A DNA stretch of 34,705 nt from Desulfurococcaceae archaeon (GCA_020832985.1 JAJHRE010000010.1:1-34705), one strand, 5' to 3'. Positions 10,935-20,399 are shown, counted from the first letter of the stretch. Program-made: numbers and translations. Notes: a model not told the origin generated them from the sequence alone.

Positions 10935-11234
10935 CTACTCACCACCTTCCTCACCACTACCCTCCTCCTCACGCATCAAGTCCAAGAAGATCTCGTAGTA
11001 TTCCTCCTTCTCTTGCTCGTACTCCTCCTTAGACCTAAACCTCCTACCACCCTCACTAACTATAGACGTAGTCTTAACTTTAGAGTCCTTAGCAACGGGT
11101 TTAGATACTGTCATAGTATAACCTTCCTTAACCTTAATAACCTCCTCATAACCACACTTACTACACTTTAATACTTCTTTAGACCCCTCCTTCTTAGGGA
11201 GGAGTAACGCACCACATCTAGGGCAAAACTTCAT
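10935..11234 (-). CDS. Truncated TFS/RpoM-like paralogue: N-terminal zinc ribbon plus acidic C-terminus
   Basis: MKFCPRCGALLLPKKEGSKEVLKCSKCGYEEV resembles the N-terminal ribbon of the 4544-4891 TFS; the C-terminal ribbon is absent, replaced by EEYEQEKEEYYEIFLDLMREEEGSGEEGGE. Confidence 0.85.
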   Translation of the reverse strand: MKFCPRCGALLLPKKEGSKEVLKCSKCGYEEVIKVKEGYTMTVSKPVAKDSKVKTTSIVSEGGRRFRSKEEYEQEKEEYYEIFLDLMREEEGSGEEGGE

Positions 11235-11296
11235 TACTGTCTCACAAATGTGAGTGTAGGATTCAGGTTAATAAACATTTGCTTCTGATGTAGGTA

Positions 11297-11596
11297 TCAG
11301 CTTCTGGTGTCTCTATCATCTAGAGAGTCAAAGGTAATACCGCTCATCACAACCTCACTAACTACTTTATCAACCCATTTTTTATTCTTATAATATACGT
11401 ATAATTCGTAAATCCTAATAGCTCTTGAGGAATCAAGACATTTAACCTGTACTTCAGAACCATCTACCAGCTTACCTACTATTTTAGAGAGTTCATGATT
11501 ATTTGAGCTAGTACATGGAGATAGCTCGAGATTAACTACGAATCCATTAAGTATTAAACCCTCAAGTTCTAAAGGAGTTACCTCCTTCATCCTCAT
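11297..11596 (-). CDS. Hypothetical protein
   Basis: 99-aa ORF, typical codon usage for the window; no family recognised. Confidence 0.65.
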   Translation of the reverse strand: MRMKEVTPLELEGLILNGFVVNLELSPCTSSNNHELSKIVGKLVDGSEVQVKCLDSSRAIRIYELYVYYKNKKWVDKVVSEVVMSGITFDSLDDRDTRS

Positions 11597-11599
11597 CCC

Positions 11600-11626
11600 C
11601 TGAAGTAATCTTAATACTTACTTCAG
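11600..11626. repeat. Perfect 9-bp inverted repeat CTGAAGTAA-tcttaatac-TTACTTCAG
   Basis: Read directly, between divergent starts at 11596 (-) and 11665 (+). Confidence 0.75.
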
Positions 11627-11664
11627 TTAAATTCTTTCAAAAAGCAGTAGTGTTAGGTGCTATA

Positions 11665-13164
11665 ATGAAGGTATTAGTAGTAACTAGTACGTCAGCCTAC
11701 GAATTAGCTAAGGAGGTTGTTAACTCTATTGTAGGGCGTGAGGTAAGTGTACTTAGGTTAGGATGTCCTATAGCTTCATTAATGACTACACAGTACCTAG
11801 CTGAAGAATTACTTAAACATGTTGGTGATATTAAGGGTAGGTATGATTACGTAATAGTTCCTGGATTAGTTATAGGCGATGTAACTTCATTAAAGGAAAT
11901 AACAAATAGTGAAGTTATTAAAGGTCTAGATACTTAGGTGATTTACCAGACGTTATAAAGCTTCTTGAGTTAGGTGTTAAGTTCTCTATTAAGGTACCGG
12001 CTGATGATATAGTTAAGGAATACTTATTAAGTAGTTATAAGTTGAGGTTGGAGGAGGTCTTCAAACACGCTAACTACGTATTCAGTACCGGTAATATTAG
12101 GATACTGTTAAGACCTCCACCTCAGGTAGTAGTGTATGAGGTTATGATTAGACATGATGATAGGTTGGAGGTCATCTTCAAACAGGTTAAGAGAGCTATT
12201 GAGTTAGATATTGATATAGTGTTTCTAGGATCATCACTAAATCATAACGTCTCTACCAAGGTCTTGAAATCATTGATTAGTAGGATTAAGTCTGAGTTAG
12301 GTAGGCTGTAAGTATTGATGCGAGGTCTATAGATTTCATTAACGTATTAGGTGATGAACTTGATTTAATAATGAACTTAGACTTAAATACCCTTAATCAA
12401 TTAGGGAGCCCTATAAGGATAAAGCTATAGTACTAACACCTAATGATAAATCAACACCAAGCTCAACAATAGACTCCTTAATTAAGACTATTAAAGTATT
12501 TACTGATGCAGGTTATTCTAAAATAATTGTAGACCTGTTGTTGAGACTCCACAGTTAGGTCTTTCTGAGAGTTTAGTCAATTACTACTACGTAGTTAAGG
12601 AGTTGAACTATCCGATAATGATGGGGTTATCCAACGTTTATGAATTGATAGATGCAGATACACATTCGGTGATAGCGTTGTTAACATTTATAGCTATGGA
12701 GTTAGGTGTTAGTGTCTTACTAGTTACTGAGGAGAGTAGGAAGAGCATTAACGCTGTTTATGAAGTTGTTAAAACTCGTGATATGGTGTATAGAGCATAT
12801 ATTAGGAAATCCCATCCGATAGATACAGGTATAGACCTACTAGTAATTAAGGAGAAAAGATATAGAGGTATTAAACCACCTACAACTTGTCTTAAAGAGT
12901 ATGTAGTATCTGATAAGGTCATACCTAGTTGATGAATTCTACTTCAAGATCTACGTTGATGAATAATCTAATGAGATAGTAATTGATGTACATGATATAA
13001 ACTCTAACGAATGTATTAAGAGGTATGCTGGTAAAGACCCGCTATCAATATGTAGGGTAGTTACTAAGGACTACCCAACAATATCTAATGAACACTTCTC
13101 ATACTTAGGTTATGAGTTATGTAAAGCTGAGATAGCTTTAAAGTTTAGGAGGAGTTATATTTAG
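11665..13164 (+). pseudogene. Dihydropteroate synthase-related protein (TIGR00284-like), multiply frameshifted
   Basis: Conceptual protein reassembles across frames: MKVLVVTSTSAYELAKEVVN...YVIVPGLVIGDV / LGDLPDVIKLLELGVKFSIKVPADD...IRHDDRLEVIFKQVKRAIELDIDIVFLGSS / VSIDARSIDFINVLGDELDLIMNL / DKAIVLTPNDKSTPSSTIDSLIKTIKVFTDAGYSKIIVD(P)VVETPQLGLSESLVNYYYVVKELNYPIMMGLSNVYELIDADTHSVIALL / DEFYFKIYVDE*SNEIVIDVHD...FRRSYI. Frameshifts near 11936, 12308, 12417, 12535, 12925; in-frame TAA at 12964. ORF-track pieces 11650-11937, 12042-12311 and 12603-12932 are fragments. Confidence 0.85.
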
Positions 13165-13248
13165 GACTCACTACTATTTAGTTAGTGGTTTAGTTAATGT
13201 ATAGAAAAAGTTATAAGCGGAGGTATGTTATATTAAGTGGTGTAGCTC

Positions 13249-13458
13249 ATGACTATAACAACTAGAGATGTAACGGTTCGTAAAGTAGTAGGTAAGAAAA
13301 CAGTTAAGGATAAGGTATACACATACACGTACTACACATTACCATTAAACCTATACATACCTAAGAACGTCGTTGAGAGGTGGGGTACTGAATTCGTAAT
13401 TGAGAAAGATGATGAGAAAGGAACTATTATAATAAGACCTAAGAAACAGACTACGTAG
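13249..13458 (+). CDS. Small AbrB/SpoVT-like (swapped-hairpin) protein
   Basis: 69 aa; TLPLNLYIPKNVVERWGTEFVIEKDDEKGTIIIRPKK resembles the AbrB-fold pattern; adjacent to the ogt start. Confidence 0.6.
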   Translation: MTITTRDVTVRKVVGKKTVKDKVYTYTYYTLPLNLYIPKNVVERWGTEFVIEKDDEKGTIIIRPKKQTT

Positions 13459-13459
13459 T

Positions 13460-13867
13460 ATGACAACAAATAAAAACTATATCATTAGGGAGGTTATAAT
13501 TTCTAGTGACTGTAAGTTGAAGAAGGTGGTACTTAGACGTAAAACTCCTTTAGAGATAATCTCAATACTTCTTCAACTAATACCTACTGGTTACGTCACA
13601 ACTTATAAGGCGTTGGCTAAAGCACTCAATACTAACCCACGATATATAGGTTATCTGCTTAGGATGAATGATAATCCTATAGTAGTACCATGTCATAGAG
13701 TTGTTAAAAGTGATGGTAGTTTAAGTGGGTATACCTTAAGTAGTCGTAGTCTTCCTAAGTTTAAGGAGAAACTATTAAGAGTTGAGGGTGTTGAGGTGGT
13801 TAATGGTAGAGTACCTAGGGATTATATTATAGGTAGTATAGATTCCCTGATTAAGGACTCGTTATAG
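13460..13867 (+). CDS. ogt: Methylated-DNA--protein-cysteine methyltransferase (Ogt/MGMT)
   Basis: PTGYVTTYKALAKALNTNPRYIGYLLRMNDNPIVVPCHRVVKSDGSLSGY with the PCHRV active site. Confidence 0.95.
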   Translation: MTTNKNYIIREVIISSDCKLKKVVLRRKTPLEIISILLQLIPTGYVTTYKALAKALNTNPRYIGYLLRMNDNPIVVPCHRVVKSDGSLSGYTLSSRSLPKFKEKLLRVEGVEVVNGRVPRDYIIGSIDSLIKDSL

Positions 13868-13879
13868 GTGGTTTAAGGT

Positions 13880-15016
13880 ATGTACGACTTTGAATGGATT
13901 TTAATGAGGAGGATATCCCCTGATACTTGGAGTAGTAGGGTTTTAGAGAGGCTTAAATGGTATTACGAAGTAATGATTGATAGGAAACCAGCTAAGTTCT
14001 TAATCTGTAGGAAGGTAGGTTTAGGTGACTCCTCATTAAGTGGATACACGTATGAGGAGTTACTTGACATACATAACAGACTATCTAACGAGTTTAAGAA
14101 GTTGTTTGAGGATGTTAGATATGATAAGTTAAGTCTGAAGGAGTTTAAGAGGTTAGAAGAACCTAAGACTACATATTTAGATGTTAAGATAGAGCTAGTC
14201 AAGAGGATATTACGTAGTTGTAGTTTATGTGAGTGGCGTTGTGGTGTTAATAGGTATGAAGTTAAGGGTATTATGTGTAGATTAGATACTAGGACATATG
14301 TATCGAGTTATTTCCTACATGTGGGTGAAGAACCTCAACTAATACCTAGTGGGACTATATTCTACGGTAGCTGTAATTTTAGATGTGTATTCTGTCAAAA
14401 TTATGAGATCTCTCAAGTAAGACCTTACGACGGTATTGAAGTTAATCCTAAGGAACTCTCACTAATACAGAAATACCTACGTGAGAGTGGTGCTAAGAAT
14501 ATAAACCATGTTGGTGGGGAACCAACACCTAACCTCCTCACGATATTAGAGTCGCTTAAGTTACTCGATGTTAACGTCCCACAATTATGGAATAGTAATC
14601 TATACTTAACCACGCAATCATTAACTATACTCTTAGACGTTATAGATATATGGCTACCTGACTTTAAATACGGTAATAACGTATGTGCTCAGAGACTCTC
14701 TAAGGTTAAGAACTACTTCGATATAGTTAGTAGGAATCATAAGATCATATGTGAGAATAAGGACCCAATAATCATTAGACATTTAGTAATGCCTAACCAT
14801 GTAGAATGCTGTAGTAAACCTATCTTAGAGTGGATAGCTAGTAACTGCCCACATGCATTAGTCAATATAATGGATCAGTATAGACCTGAGTATCTAGTAA
14901 TAACTAAAGCTGAAGAATATCGAGATATTGCTAGGAGACCATCACATAAGGAATTAGAGGAAGTATACGAATACGCTAGAAAGTTAAAGATAGCTTTTGA
15001 GGAGGTTAGTAAGTAG
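13880..15016 (+). CDS. Radical SAM protein (COG1313, PflA-like)
   Basis: CNFRCVFCQNYEIS (CxxxCxxC), preceded by Cys-rich CSLCEWRCGVNRYEVKGIMC; AGAKNINHVGGEPTPNL-type motif (here SGAKNINHVGGEPTPNL). Confidence 0.9.
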   Translation: MYDFEWILMRRISPDTWSSRVLERLKWYYEVMIDRKPAKFLICRKVGLGDSSLSGYTYEELLDIHNRLSNEFKKLFEDVRYDKLSLKEFKRLEEPKTTYLDVKIELVKRILRSCSLCEWRCGVNRYEVKGIMCRLDTRTYVSSYFLHVGEEPQLIPSGTIFYGSCNFRCVFCQNYEISQVRPYDGIEVNPKELSLIQKYLRESGAKNINHVGGEPTPNLLTILESLKLLDVNVPQLWNSNLYLTTQSLTILLDVIDIWLPDFKYGNNVCAQRLSKVKNYFDIVSRNHKIICENKDPIIIRHLVMPNHVECCSKPILEWIASNCPHALVNIMDQYRPEYLVITKAEEYRDIARRPSHKELEEVYEYARKLKIAFEEVSK

Positions 15017-15055
15017 GTATATTTTAATAGTGGTTAATAATTAATAATATTTTGG

Positions 15056-15154
15056 GCGGGGGTGCCCGAGCTAGGTCAAAGGGGTCGGGCTCAGGACCTC
15101 ATGTGAGAACCCCGATGGCGTAGGCCTGCGTGGGTTCGAATCCCACCCCCCGCA
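15056..15154 (+). tRNA. tRNA-Leu(CAG) with 14-nt intron at 37/38
   Basis: Acceptor GCGGGGG/CCCCCGC, T-arm GTGGG-TTCGAAT-CCCAC, anticodon stem TCGGG/CCCGA; anticodon CAG at 15092-15094; intron 15096-15109 (ACCTCATGTGAGAA) in a BHB: central helix CTCA/TGAG with 3-nt bulges GGA and AAC. Confidence 0.93.
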
Positions 15155-15167
15155 CTTACTAATTAAG

Positions 15168-16718
15168 TCACTCCCACTCTATAGTTGATGGTGGTTTATT
15201 AGTTATGTCGTAAACAACTCTCACAACTTCAGGTATTTCATTAACTATCCTAGTAGCTATCTTCTCAAGGAGTTCATAAGGTATCCTCGCAAAGTTTGCA
15301 GTCATAGCATCCTTACTCTCAACAATCCTTACAGCGACTACATACCCGTAAGCTCTAGCATCCCCCTTAACCCCTGTAGAGAGTGTGTTAGTTAGGACTG
15401 CGAAGTACTGCCATAAACTCTTATGAAGTCCAGCCCTCTCTACCTCCTCCCTAACTATCTTATCAGCTTTCCTAACTATCTCAACTTTTTCCGGTGTAAC
15501 CCCACCTATAATCCTTACAGCTAACCCTGGTCCGGGGAATGGTTGCTTATGAACTACTTCATCAGGTAGTCCTAACCTCTTAGCTACCTCCCTAACCTCA
15601 TCCTTATAGAGGTCTGCTAAAGGTTCTACAATCGCCTTAAACTTAATCCTCGACGGTATCCCAGCTACGTTATGATGACTTTTTATCCTATCAGATAACC
15701 TCCTAAACCCAGACTCTATCCTGTCTGGGTATATAGTTCCTTGGATTAAGTACTCAGCACCTACACGCTCAGCTACCTCCTCAAAAACCCTAATGAATTC
15801 CTCACCTATCACCCTCCTCTTAACCTCAGGGTCTACAATACCTTTAAGTCTATTGAAGAATCTCTCCTTAGCATCTACTATCACGAGGTTTATATCCATC
15901 CTCCCGAAGAACTCCTTCACAAACTCTAAATCACCATCCCTTAAGAATCCGTGATCCACGAACACAGCAGTTAATCGCTTACCAATGGCCTTCATAGCAA
16001 TTACAGTAGCAACTGTCGAATCAACACCACCACTTAAAGCTATAACAGCCTTACCATCACCTACAACGTCCTTCACATAATCTATAGCTCTTTTAATGAA
16101 ATCCCCTAACTCCCAATTCTGCTGACAACTACATACCTTAAAGATGAAATTCCTTAACAACAACATACCGTTCTCCGTATGTATAACTTCTGGATGCCAT
16201 TGAACGCCGAAGATAGACTTATTCTTATGTCTAAATGCAGCTACTGGACAGTTATCAGTATATGCAAGCACCTCAAACTCCTCTGGAAGAGTATATACAG
16301 CATCACTATGACTCATCCATACCCTCTCCCTACTATTTAAACCTTCTAAAACACCTACTGGTTTAACTATGTTAACGTACGTTATACCATACTCACCACG
16401 TTCTGCAGGCTTAACAACACCACCGTACATATAGGCTAGGAGTTGATGCCCGTAACATATACCTAGAACCGGTAGGCCTAACTCTAAGATCCTCTTATCA
16501 ATCTTCGGTGAGTCCTCCCTATAAACACTTAAAGGACCCCCAGAAAGTATTAAACCCTTAATATTGAGTCTCTCACTTAAGTTAATGATATCCTCAACTG
16601 TAGCGTCGTATGGGAGTATTTCAGAATATACCTTATTCTCCCTAACCCTCCTAGCTATTAAATGACTATACTGACTCCCAAAATCAAATATTAGTATAGT
16701 GTCAGGCCGCATAACCAA
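15168..16718 (-). CDS. guaA: GMP synthase (glutamine-hydrolysing), single polypeptide
   Basis: GATase domain ILIFDFGSQYSHLIARRVRE...GICYGHQLLAYMYGG plus PPase IALSGGVDSTVATVIAM and C-terminal RIVNEIPEVVRVVYDITNKPPSTIEWE. Confidence 0.97.
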   Translation of the reverse strand: MVMRPDTILIFDFGSQYSHLIARRVRENKVYSEILPYDATVEDIINLSERLNIKGLILSGGPLSVYREDSPKIDKRILELGLPVLGICYGHQLLAYMYGGVVKPAERGEYGITYVNIVKPVGVLEGLNSRERVWMSHSDAVYTLPEEFEVLAYTDNCPVAAFRHKNKSIFGVQWHPEVIHTENGMLLLRNFIFKVCSCQQNWELGDFIKRAIDYVKDVVGDGKAVIALSGGVDSTVATVIAMKAIGKRLTAVFVDHGFLRDGDLEFVKEFFGRMDINLVIVDAKERFFNRLKGIVDPEVKRRVIGEEFIRVFEEVAERVGAEYLIQGTIYPDRIESGFRRLSDRIKSHHNVAGIPSRIKFKAIVEPLADLYKDEVREVAKRLGLPDEVVHKQPFPGPGLAVRIIGGVTPEKVEIVRKADKIVREEVERAGLHKSLWQYFAVLTNTLSTGVKGDARAYGYVVAVRIVESKDAMTANFARIPYELLEKIATRIVNEIPEVVRVVYDITNKPPSTIEWE

Positions 16719-16748
16719 CCCTTCAGAGAATGAAGTTACTTAAATGTG

Positions 16749-17072
16749 TTAGTTACTGCTTTCCTGATCTTCATATAACTCAACATAGATTCTAGCCTTA
16801 AGCTTCTCAGAAGATATTGCAGGGATTTTATCACCTAAGTCTAAAGCAAAGACTATCTGATTACCTAAGGAATCCTTAAACTTAATCTCAGCAACGTACG
16901 AATACTTAATACCACCTTCTAAAGCCTTCATCAAGTTCTCATATATTCTAGACATAGCTAGCTGAAATGAGACTGGATTTGAGAGGTCTTCAAGATTTAA
17001 ACGTATTTGAGCAATATTAAGCATTACCCTCTGGATCCTTGCATCACCGATAAACTCGCCTTGCAGTACCAT
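16749..17072 (-). CDS. Hypothetical protein
   Basis: 107-aa ORF in the same orientation just upstream of guaA; no family recognised. Confidence 0.65.
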   Translation of the reverse strand: MVLQGEFIGDARIQRVMLNIAQIRLNLEDLSNPVSFQLAMSRIYENLMKALEGGIKYSYVAEIKFKDSLGNQIVFALDLGDKIPAISSEKLKARIYVELYEDQESSN

Positions 17073-17125
17073 AACACATACCTAATTAAACTAGTTAGTA
17101 AAGTACTAATAAATTAATGTATGTA

Positions 17126-17704
17126 TCACCAAATCCTAAATACCGTGGCTAACACACCTAACATACCTACTACAATGACAGCTAGTAAAACATCTAACTT
17201 AAATCTATAAACCATAATTATGAAGAGTAATGTTAAGATTAAGAGTAATACTAGTTGATGAGGTGCGTTCAACGTCATGAAAGTATTACGGAATACCGAA
17301 TATGTTGAGAATGAGAATAAGCCTATCACAACCGCCTTCAAACCGTTAATAAACCCCCTAACATAGATATTATCAATATAGTATGAGAGGCCGTAAGCTA
17401 TAAGGAGTATCACCACGTATGGAGGTAGGACAACGGAAAACGTCGCTATGATAGACCCTAAAACCCCAGCTACTTTATAACCTATGTACGTAGCTGCATT
17501 TAAAGCTATAGGCCCTGGAGTAGATGCTGCAATAGCTACTAACCTACTAAACTCCTCCTCACTTAACCACTTAGAATCCTCAACAAATTCCTTCTCTAGT
17601 AGGTTAATTATTGACCAACCACCACCGAATCCAATCGTACTAATTTTTAAAAACTTAATCATTAACTCCAGATATACACCTACATCAACCATATTTACTA
17701 CCAA
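17126..17704 (-). CDS. chrA: Chromate transporter-like (ChrA) half-size protein
   Basis: KFLKISTIGFGGGWSIINLLEKEFVEDSKWLSEEEFSRLVAIAASTPGPIALNAATYIGYKVAG is diagnostic of the CHR domain; 192 aa, single domain. Confidence 0.9.
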   Translation of the reverse strand: MVVNMVDVGVYLELMIKFLKISTIGFGGGWSIINLLEKEFVEDSKWLSEEEFSRLVAIAASTPGPIALNAATYIGYKVAGVLGSIIATFSVVLPPYVVILLIAYGLSYYIDNIYVRGFINGLKAVVIGLFSFSTYSVFRNTFMTLNAPHQLVLLLILTLLFIIMVYRFKLDVLLAVIVVGMLGVLATVFRIW

Positions 17705-17720
17705 ATTACTTGCTAAAAAA

Positions 17721-18872
17721 TTACTTATTAAGTGATCTTAAAATAAGCTCTGAAATATCTAGAACCTCTAGCTCTAACCCCTTACCCCTAACAGCAGTAT
17801 TTAACTGAACCTCACAGCTAGGACATGCAGTAACTAATACCTTAACACCATTAGGTACATCATTTAATCTATTTAACGCAATATTAGAACTCTTATCAGC
17901 GTCTAGAGCTAGGTATAGTCCTCCACCTCCGCAACAGTTACTTTCTAGTTGGTTTCCTCTCATCTCAACTAGTTTTAGTCCTTGAATACTTCTTATTATT
18001 TCTCTAGGTTCTTTAAATACCTTCATATGTCTACTTAATTCACATGGGTCGTGGTATGTTATTGTTTCTTCTAGTTGTAGTTTAGGTAGTTTTCCTTCCT
18101 TCATCAACTCATACAACCACTCAACTATATGATAAACCTTAATACTTGATTTAATACCTAACTCTCTAGCCTTATCTCTTAAAGACCTAGTACATGCTGG
18201 ACACGTAGTGATGACAACACCAGCACCACAACCCTCTAAAGACCTTAAAGCCTTACTAACCTGAGACCTATAACCAACAACATCACCAGCTAAGTATAGA
18301 GGCCAACCACAACAAGGCTCAGAATCAATAACTGCAACATCACCGACTAAAGACTTAATAAGTTCGTATGCTGCTAATGCAGAATCAGGTCTTCTAATAG
18401 ATGTAGTACATCCAGCCCAGTAAACAACCCTACCCTTAGTAGGTGGTTTCTCAGGTAGGTAATCAATCCACATAGCCTTAATAGAAGGATCTACATTATA
18501 TGGGTTATCAGTACTGACTATACTCTTAATTAGGTTACCAATTACGTCTAACACTATCCCGTTCTCCGTAAGAAGAGTCCTACCTATTAAGTATGCTTCT
18601 GTGAGTTCTAGACCTGATATACATTTTATTGAACAGTATCCACAGAGTGTACAGTATAGTCTACGGGCTAAATACTCTCTCGGTTTTAGAAGTCCCTCGT
18701 AAAGTCCTTGAAGTAGGAGTATCCTCCCCCTCGGACCATAGGTCTCAATATGGTCACTTACCTTAAGTACTGGGCATACAGCTTTACAGAATCCACATTT
18801 CTTACATGACTCTATATATTCGCTTAACTTACTTGTTAAGTCCTTACTACTCATCACGAACACCCTAATCAA
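17721..18872 (-). CDS. (Fe-S)-binding subunit of a glycolate/lactate oxidase-like dehydrogenase (GlcF-like, CCG domains)
   Basis: CKKCGFCKAVCP, CTLCGYCSIKC ferredoxin motifs; CCG motifs EPCCGWPLYLAGD and SNCCGGGGLY. Confidence 0.92.
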   Translation of the reverse strand: MIRVFVMSSKDLTSKLSEYIESCKKCGFCKAVCPVLKVSDHIETYGPRGRILLLQGLYEGLLKPREYLARRLYCTLCGYCSIKCISGLELTEAYLIGRTLLTENGIVLDVIGNLIKSIVSTDNPYNVDPSIKAMWIDYLPEKPPTKGRVVYWAGCTTSIRRPDSALAAYELIKSLVGDVAVIDSEPCCGWPLYLAGDVVGYRSQVSKALRSLEGCGAGVVITTCPACTRSLRDKARELGIKSSIKVYHIVEWLYELMKEGKLPKLQLEETITYHDPCELSRHMKVFKEPREIIRSIQGLKLVEMRGNQLESNCCGGGGLYLALDADKSSNIALNRLNDVPNGVKVLVTACPSCEVQLNTAVRGKGLELEVLDISELILRSLNK

Positions 18873-20250
18873 ACAGTTTTCCAGGGTTTAGAATCCCTTT
18901 AGGGTCGAATAACTTCTTAATACCCTTCATCAACTCTAAAGCATACTCACTCCTACGTACTTTAAGTTCCTTCACAAGTAAGTACTTCTTCTGCATACCG
19001 ATACCATGCTCTGCAGATACTGAGCCACCTAACTCAAGAGCTACTAATGCTATCTCATCATTAGCTTTATAACCCCTCTCCCATTCATCACCTGATGTTG
19101 AGTGTAATCCGGTGAATGTATGTAGATTCCCGTCACCTGCATGACCAACAGCAGCTATAGGTAGCTCATACTTCTTCGAGATATCCTTAATAGCTTTAAC
19201 TATGTTAGGTAGTTTAGATAGCGGTACGCATACATCGCCTATAATCACTACTGGATATAACCTCGATAATGCTGGGTATGCACCCTTCCTAGCCATGTAT
19301 ATACGGTTCATCTCATCAGGGTCTGTAGCTACGTCAATCCTAAACGCGTTATACTCCTTAAAAATACCTTTAAAGGTATTGATATATCTGTCAATAGCTT
19401 CTGGAGGACCGTCTACATCAGCTAGGACTGCAGCGTTAGCTTGAGGTAGCCCTAACTTGTAGACAGAATCTACAGCCTGTAATGTGATGTCGTCCATGAA
19501 CTCTAAGATCAGCGGGTTTAATCCTCTACGTCTGATGGTGAATATAGCTTTAGCTGCATCCTCAACATCACTAAAGAATGCAAGTATACGTCCTACCCTC
19601 TCAGGTAGTGGTACTATCTTGAATGTAGCTTTAGTTATTATCCCTAAAGTACCTTCAGAACCTGCTATTAGTTGAGCTAATTCGTAACCGAGTGCTTGCT
19701 TATATACTGGAGAACCTAACTGGAGTACTTTACCACCTGGTAATACTACCTCTACTGAGAGTAGGACATGCCTCATAGTTCCGTACCTAGCACCCCTCAT
19801 ACCACCACCGTCGTTAGCTAATGAACCTCCAATGGTAGCTACCTCAGCGCTTGCAGGGTCTATCGGGAACATGAAGCCATACTTCCTACACTCCTTATCA
19901 ACTTCATCAACTATCGCACCTGCTTCAGCTTCAACGATACCATCATCAACATCAACTCTAATCTTCTTCATACCGCTTAAGTCAAGTATTATACCTCCAT
20001 TAATTGGTATCGGACCTCCAGTAAGGCTAGTACCAGCACCTCTAGGAATGACTGGTATTACATGTTCATCAGCAAATTTAAGCACCTTAACTACATCCTC
20101 TGTAGAGTACGCCCTAACTATAACCCAAGGATATCCCTTATACACTATAGATGAGTCGTAGCCGTACACGTAAATATCTTCAGGTTCAGATAGTACTTTC
20201 TCAGGACCTAATAACTCACGTAACTTAACTACTACTTCATTTATATCCAT
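18865..20250 (-). CDS. FAD-linked oxidase (GlcD/D-lactate dehydrogenase-like)
   Basis: VIPRGAGTSLTGGPIPINGGIILDLSGM, DPASAEVATIGGSLANDGGGMRGARYGT, GHAGDGNLHTFTGLH, SAEHGIGMQKKYLL. Confidence 0.95.
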   Translation of the reverse strand: MDINEVVVKLRELLGPEKVLSEPEDIYVYGYDSSIVYKGYPWVIVRAYSTEDVVKVLKFADEHVIPVIPRGAGTSLTGGPIPINGGIILDLSGMKKIRVDVDDGIVEAEAGAIVDEVDKECRKYGFMFPIDPASAEVATIGGSLANDGGGMRGARYGTMRHVLLSVEVVLPGGKVLQLGSPVYKQALGYELAQLIAGSEGTLGIITKATFKIVPLPERVGRILAFFSDVEDAAKAIFTIRRRGLNPLILEFMDDITLQAVDSVYKLGLPQANAAVLADVDGPPEAIDRYINTFKGIFKEYNAFRIDVATDPDEMNRIYMARKGAYPALSRLYPVVIIGDVCVPLSKLPNIVKAIKDISKKYELPIAAVGHAGDGNLHTFTGLHSTSGDEWERGYKANDEIALVALELGGSVSAEHGIGMQKKYLLVKELKVRRSEYALELMKGIKKLFDPKGILNPGKLFD

Positions 20251-20399
20251 AATCTAACCTCTGGAACCTCCTAAGTACGTAATGCTGTACCTGTTTATTA
20301 ATTTTCTACATTCTAGGTGTAAGAATGAGTTATTGTTTGGTTAGATAAACTAACTGAATAATTTATTAAAGAATCCTTGAGTTAGTTACGGGGGTTAGT

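Noticed and set aside
10908-11171. ORF antisense to the TFS-like paralogue
   Set aside because: Leu/Thr-rich low-complexity translation; the minus strand encodes a clear zinc ribbon.
11665-13164. Programmed frameshifting as an explanation of the broken DHPS-like gene
   Set aside because: Five shifts in both directions plus a nonsense codon, with no common slippery sequence or structure, fit pseudogenisation better.
13963-14613. Two minus-strand ORFs (13963-14202, 14425-14613) inside the radical SAM gene
   Set aside because: Antisense to a conserved CDS; no coding signature.
19202-20161. Three plus-strand ORFs (19202-19444, 19484-19675, 19832-20161) opposite the FAD oxidase gene
   Set aside because: Antisense to strongly conserved FAD-binding motifs.
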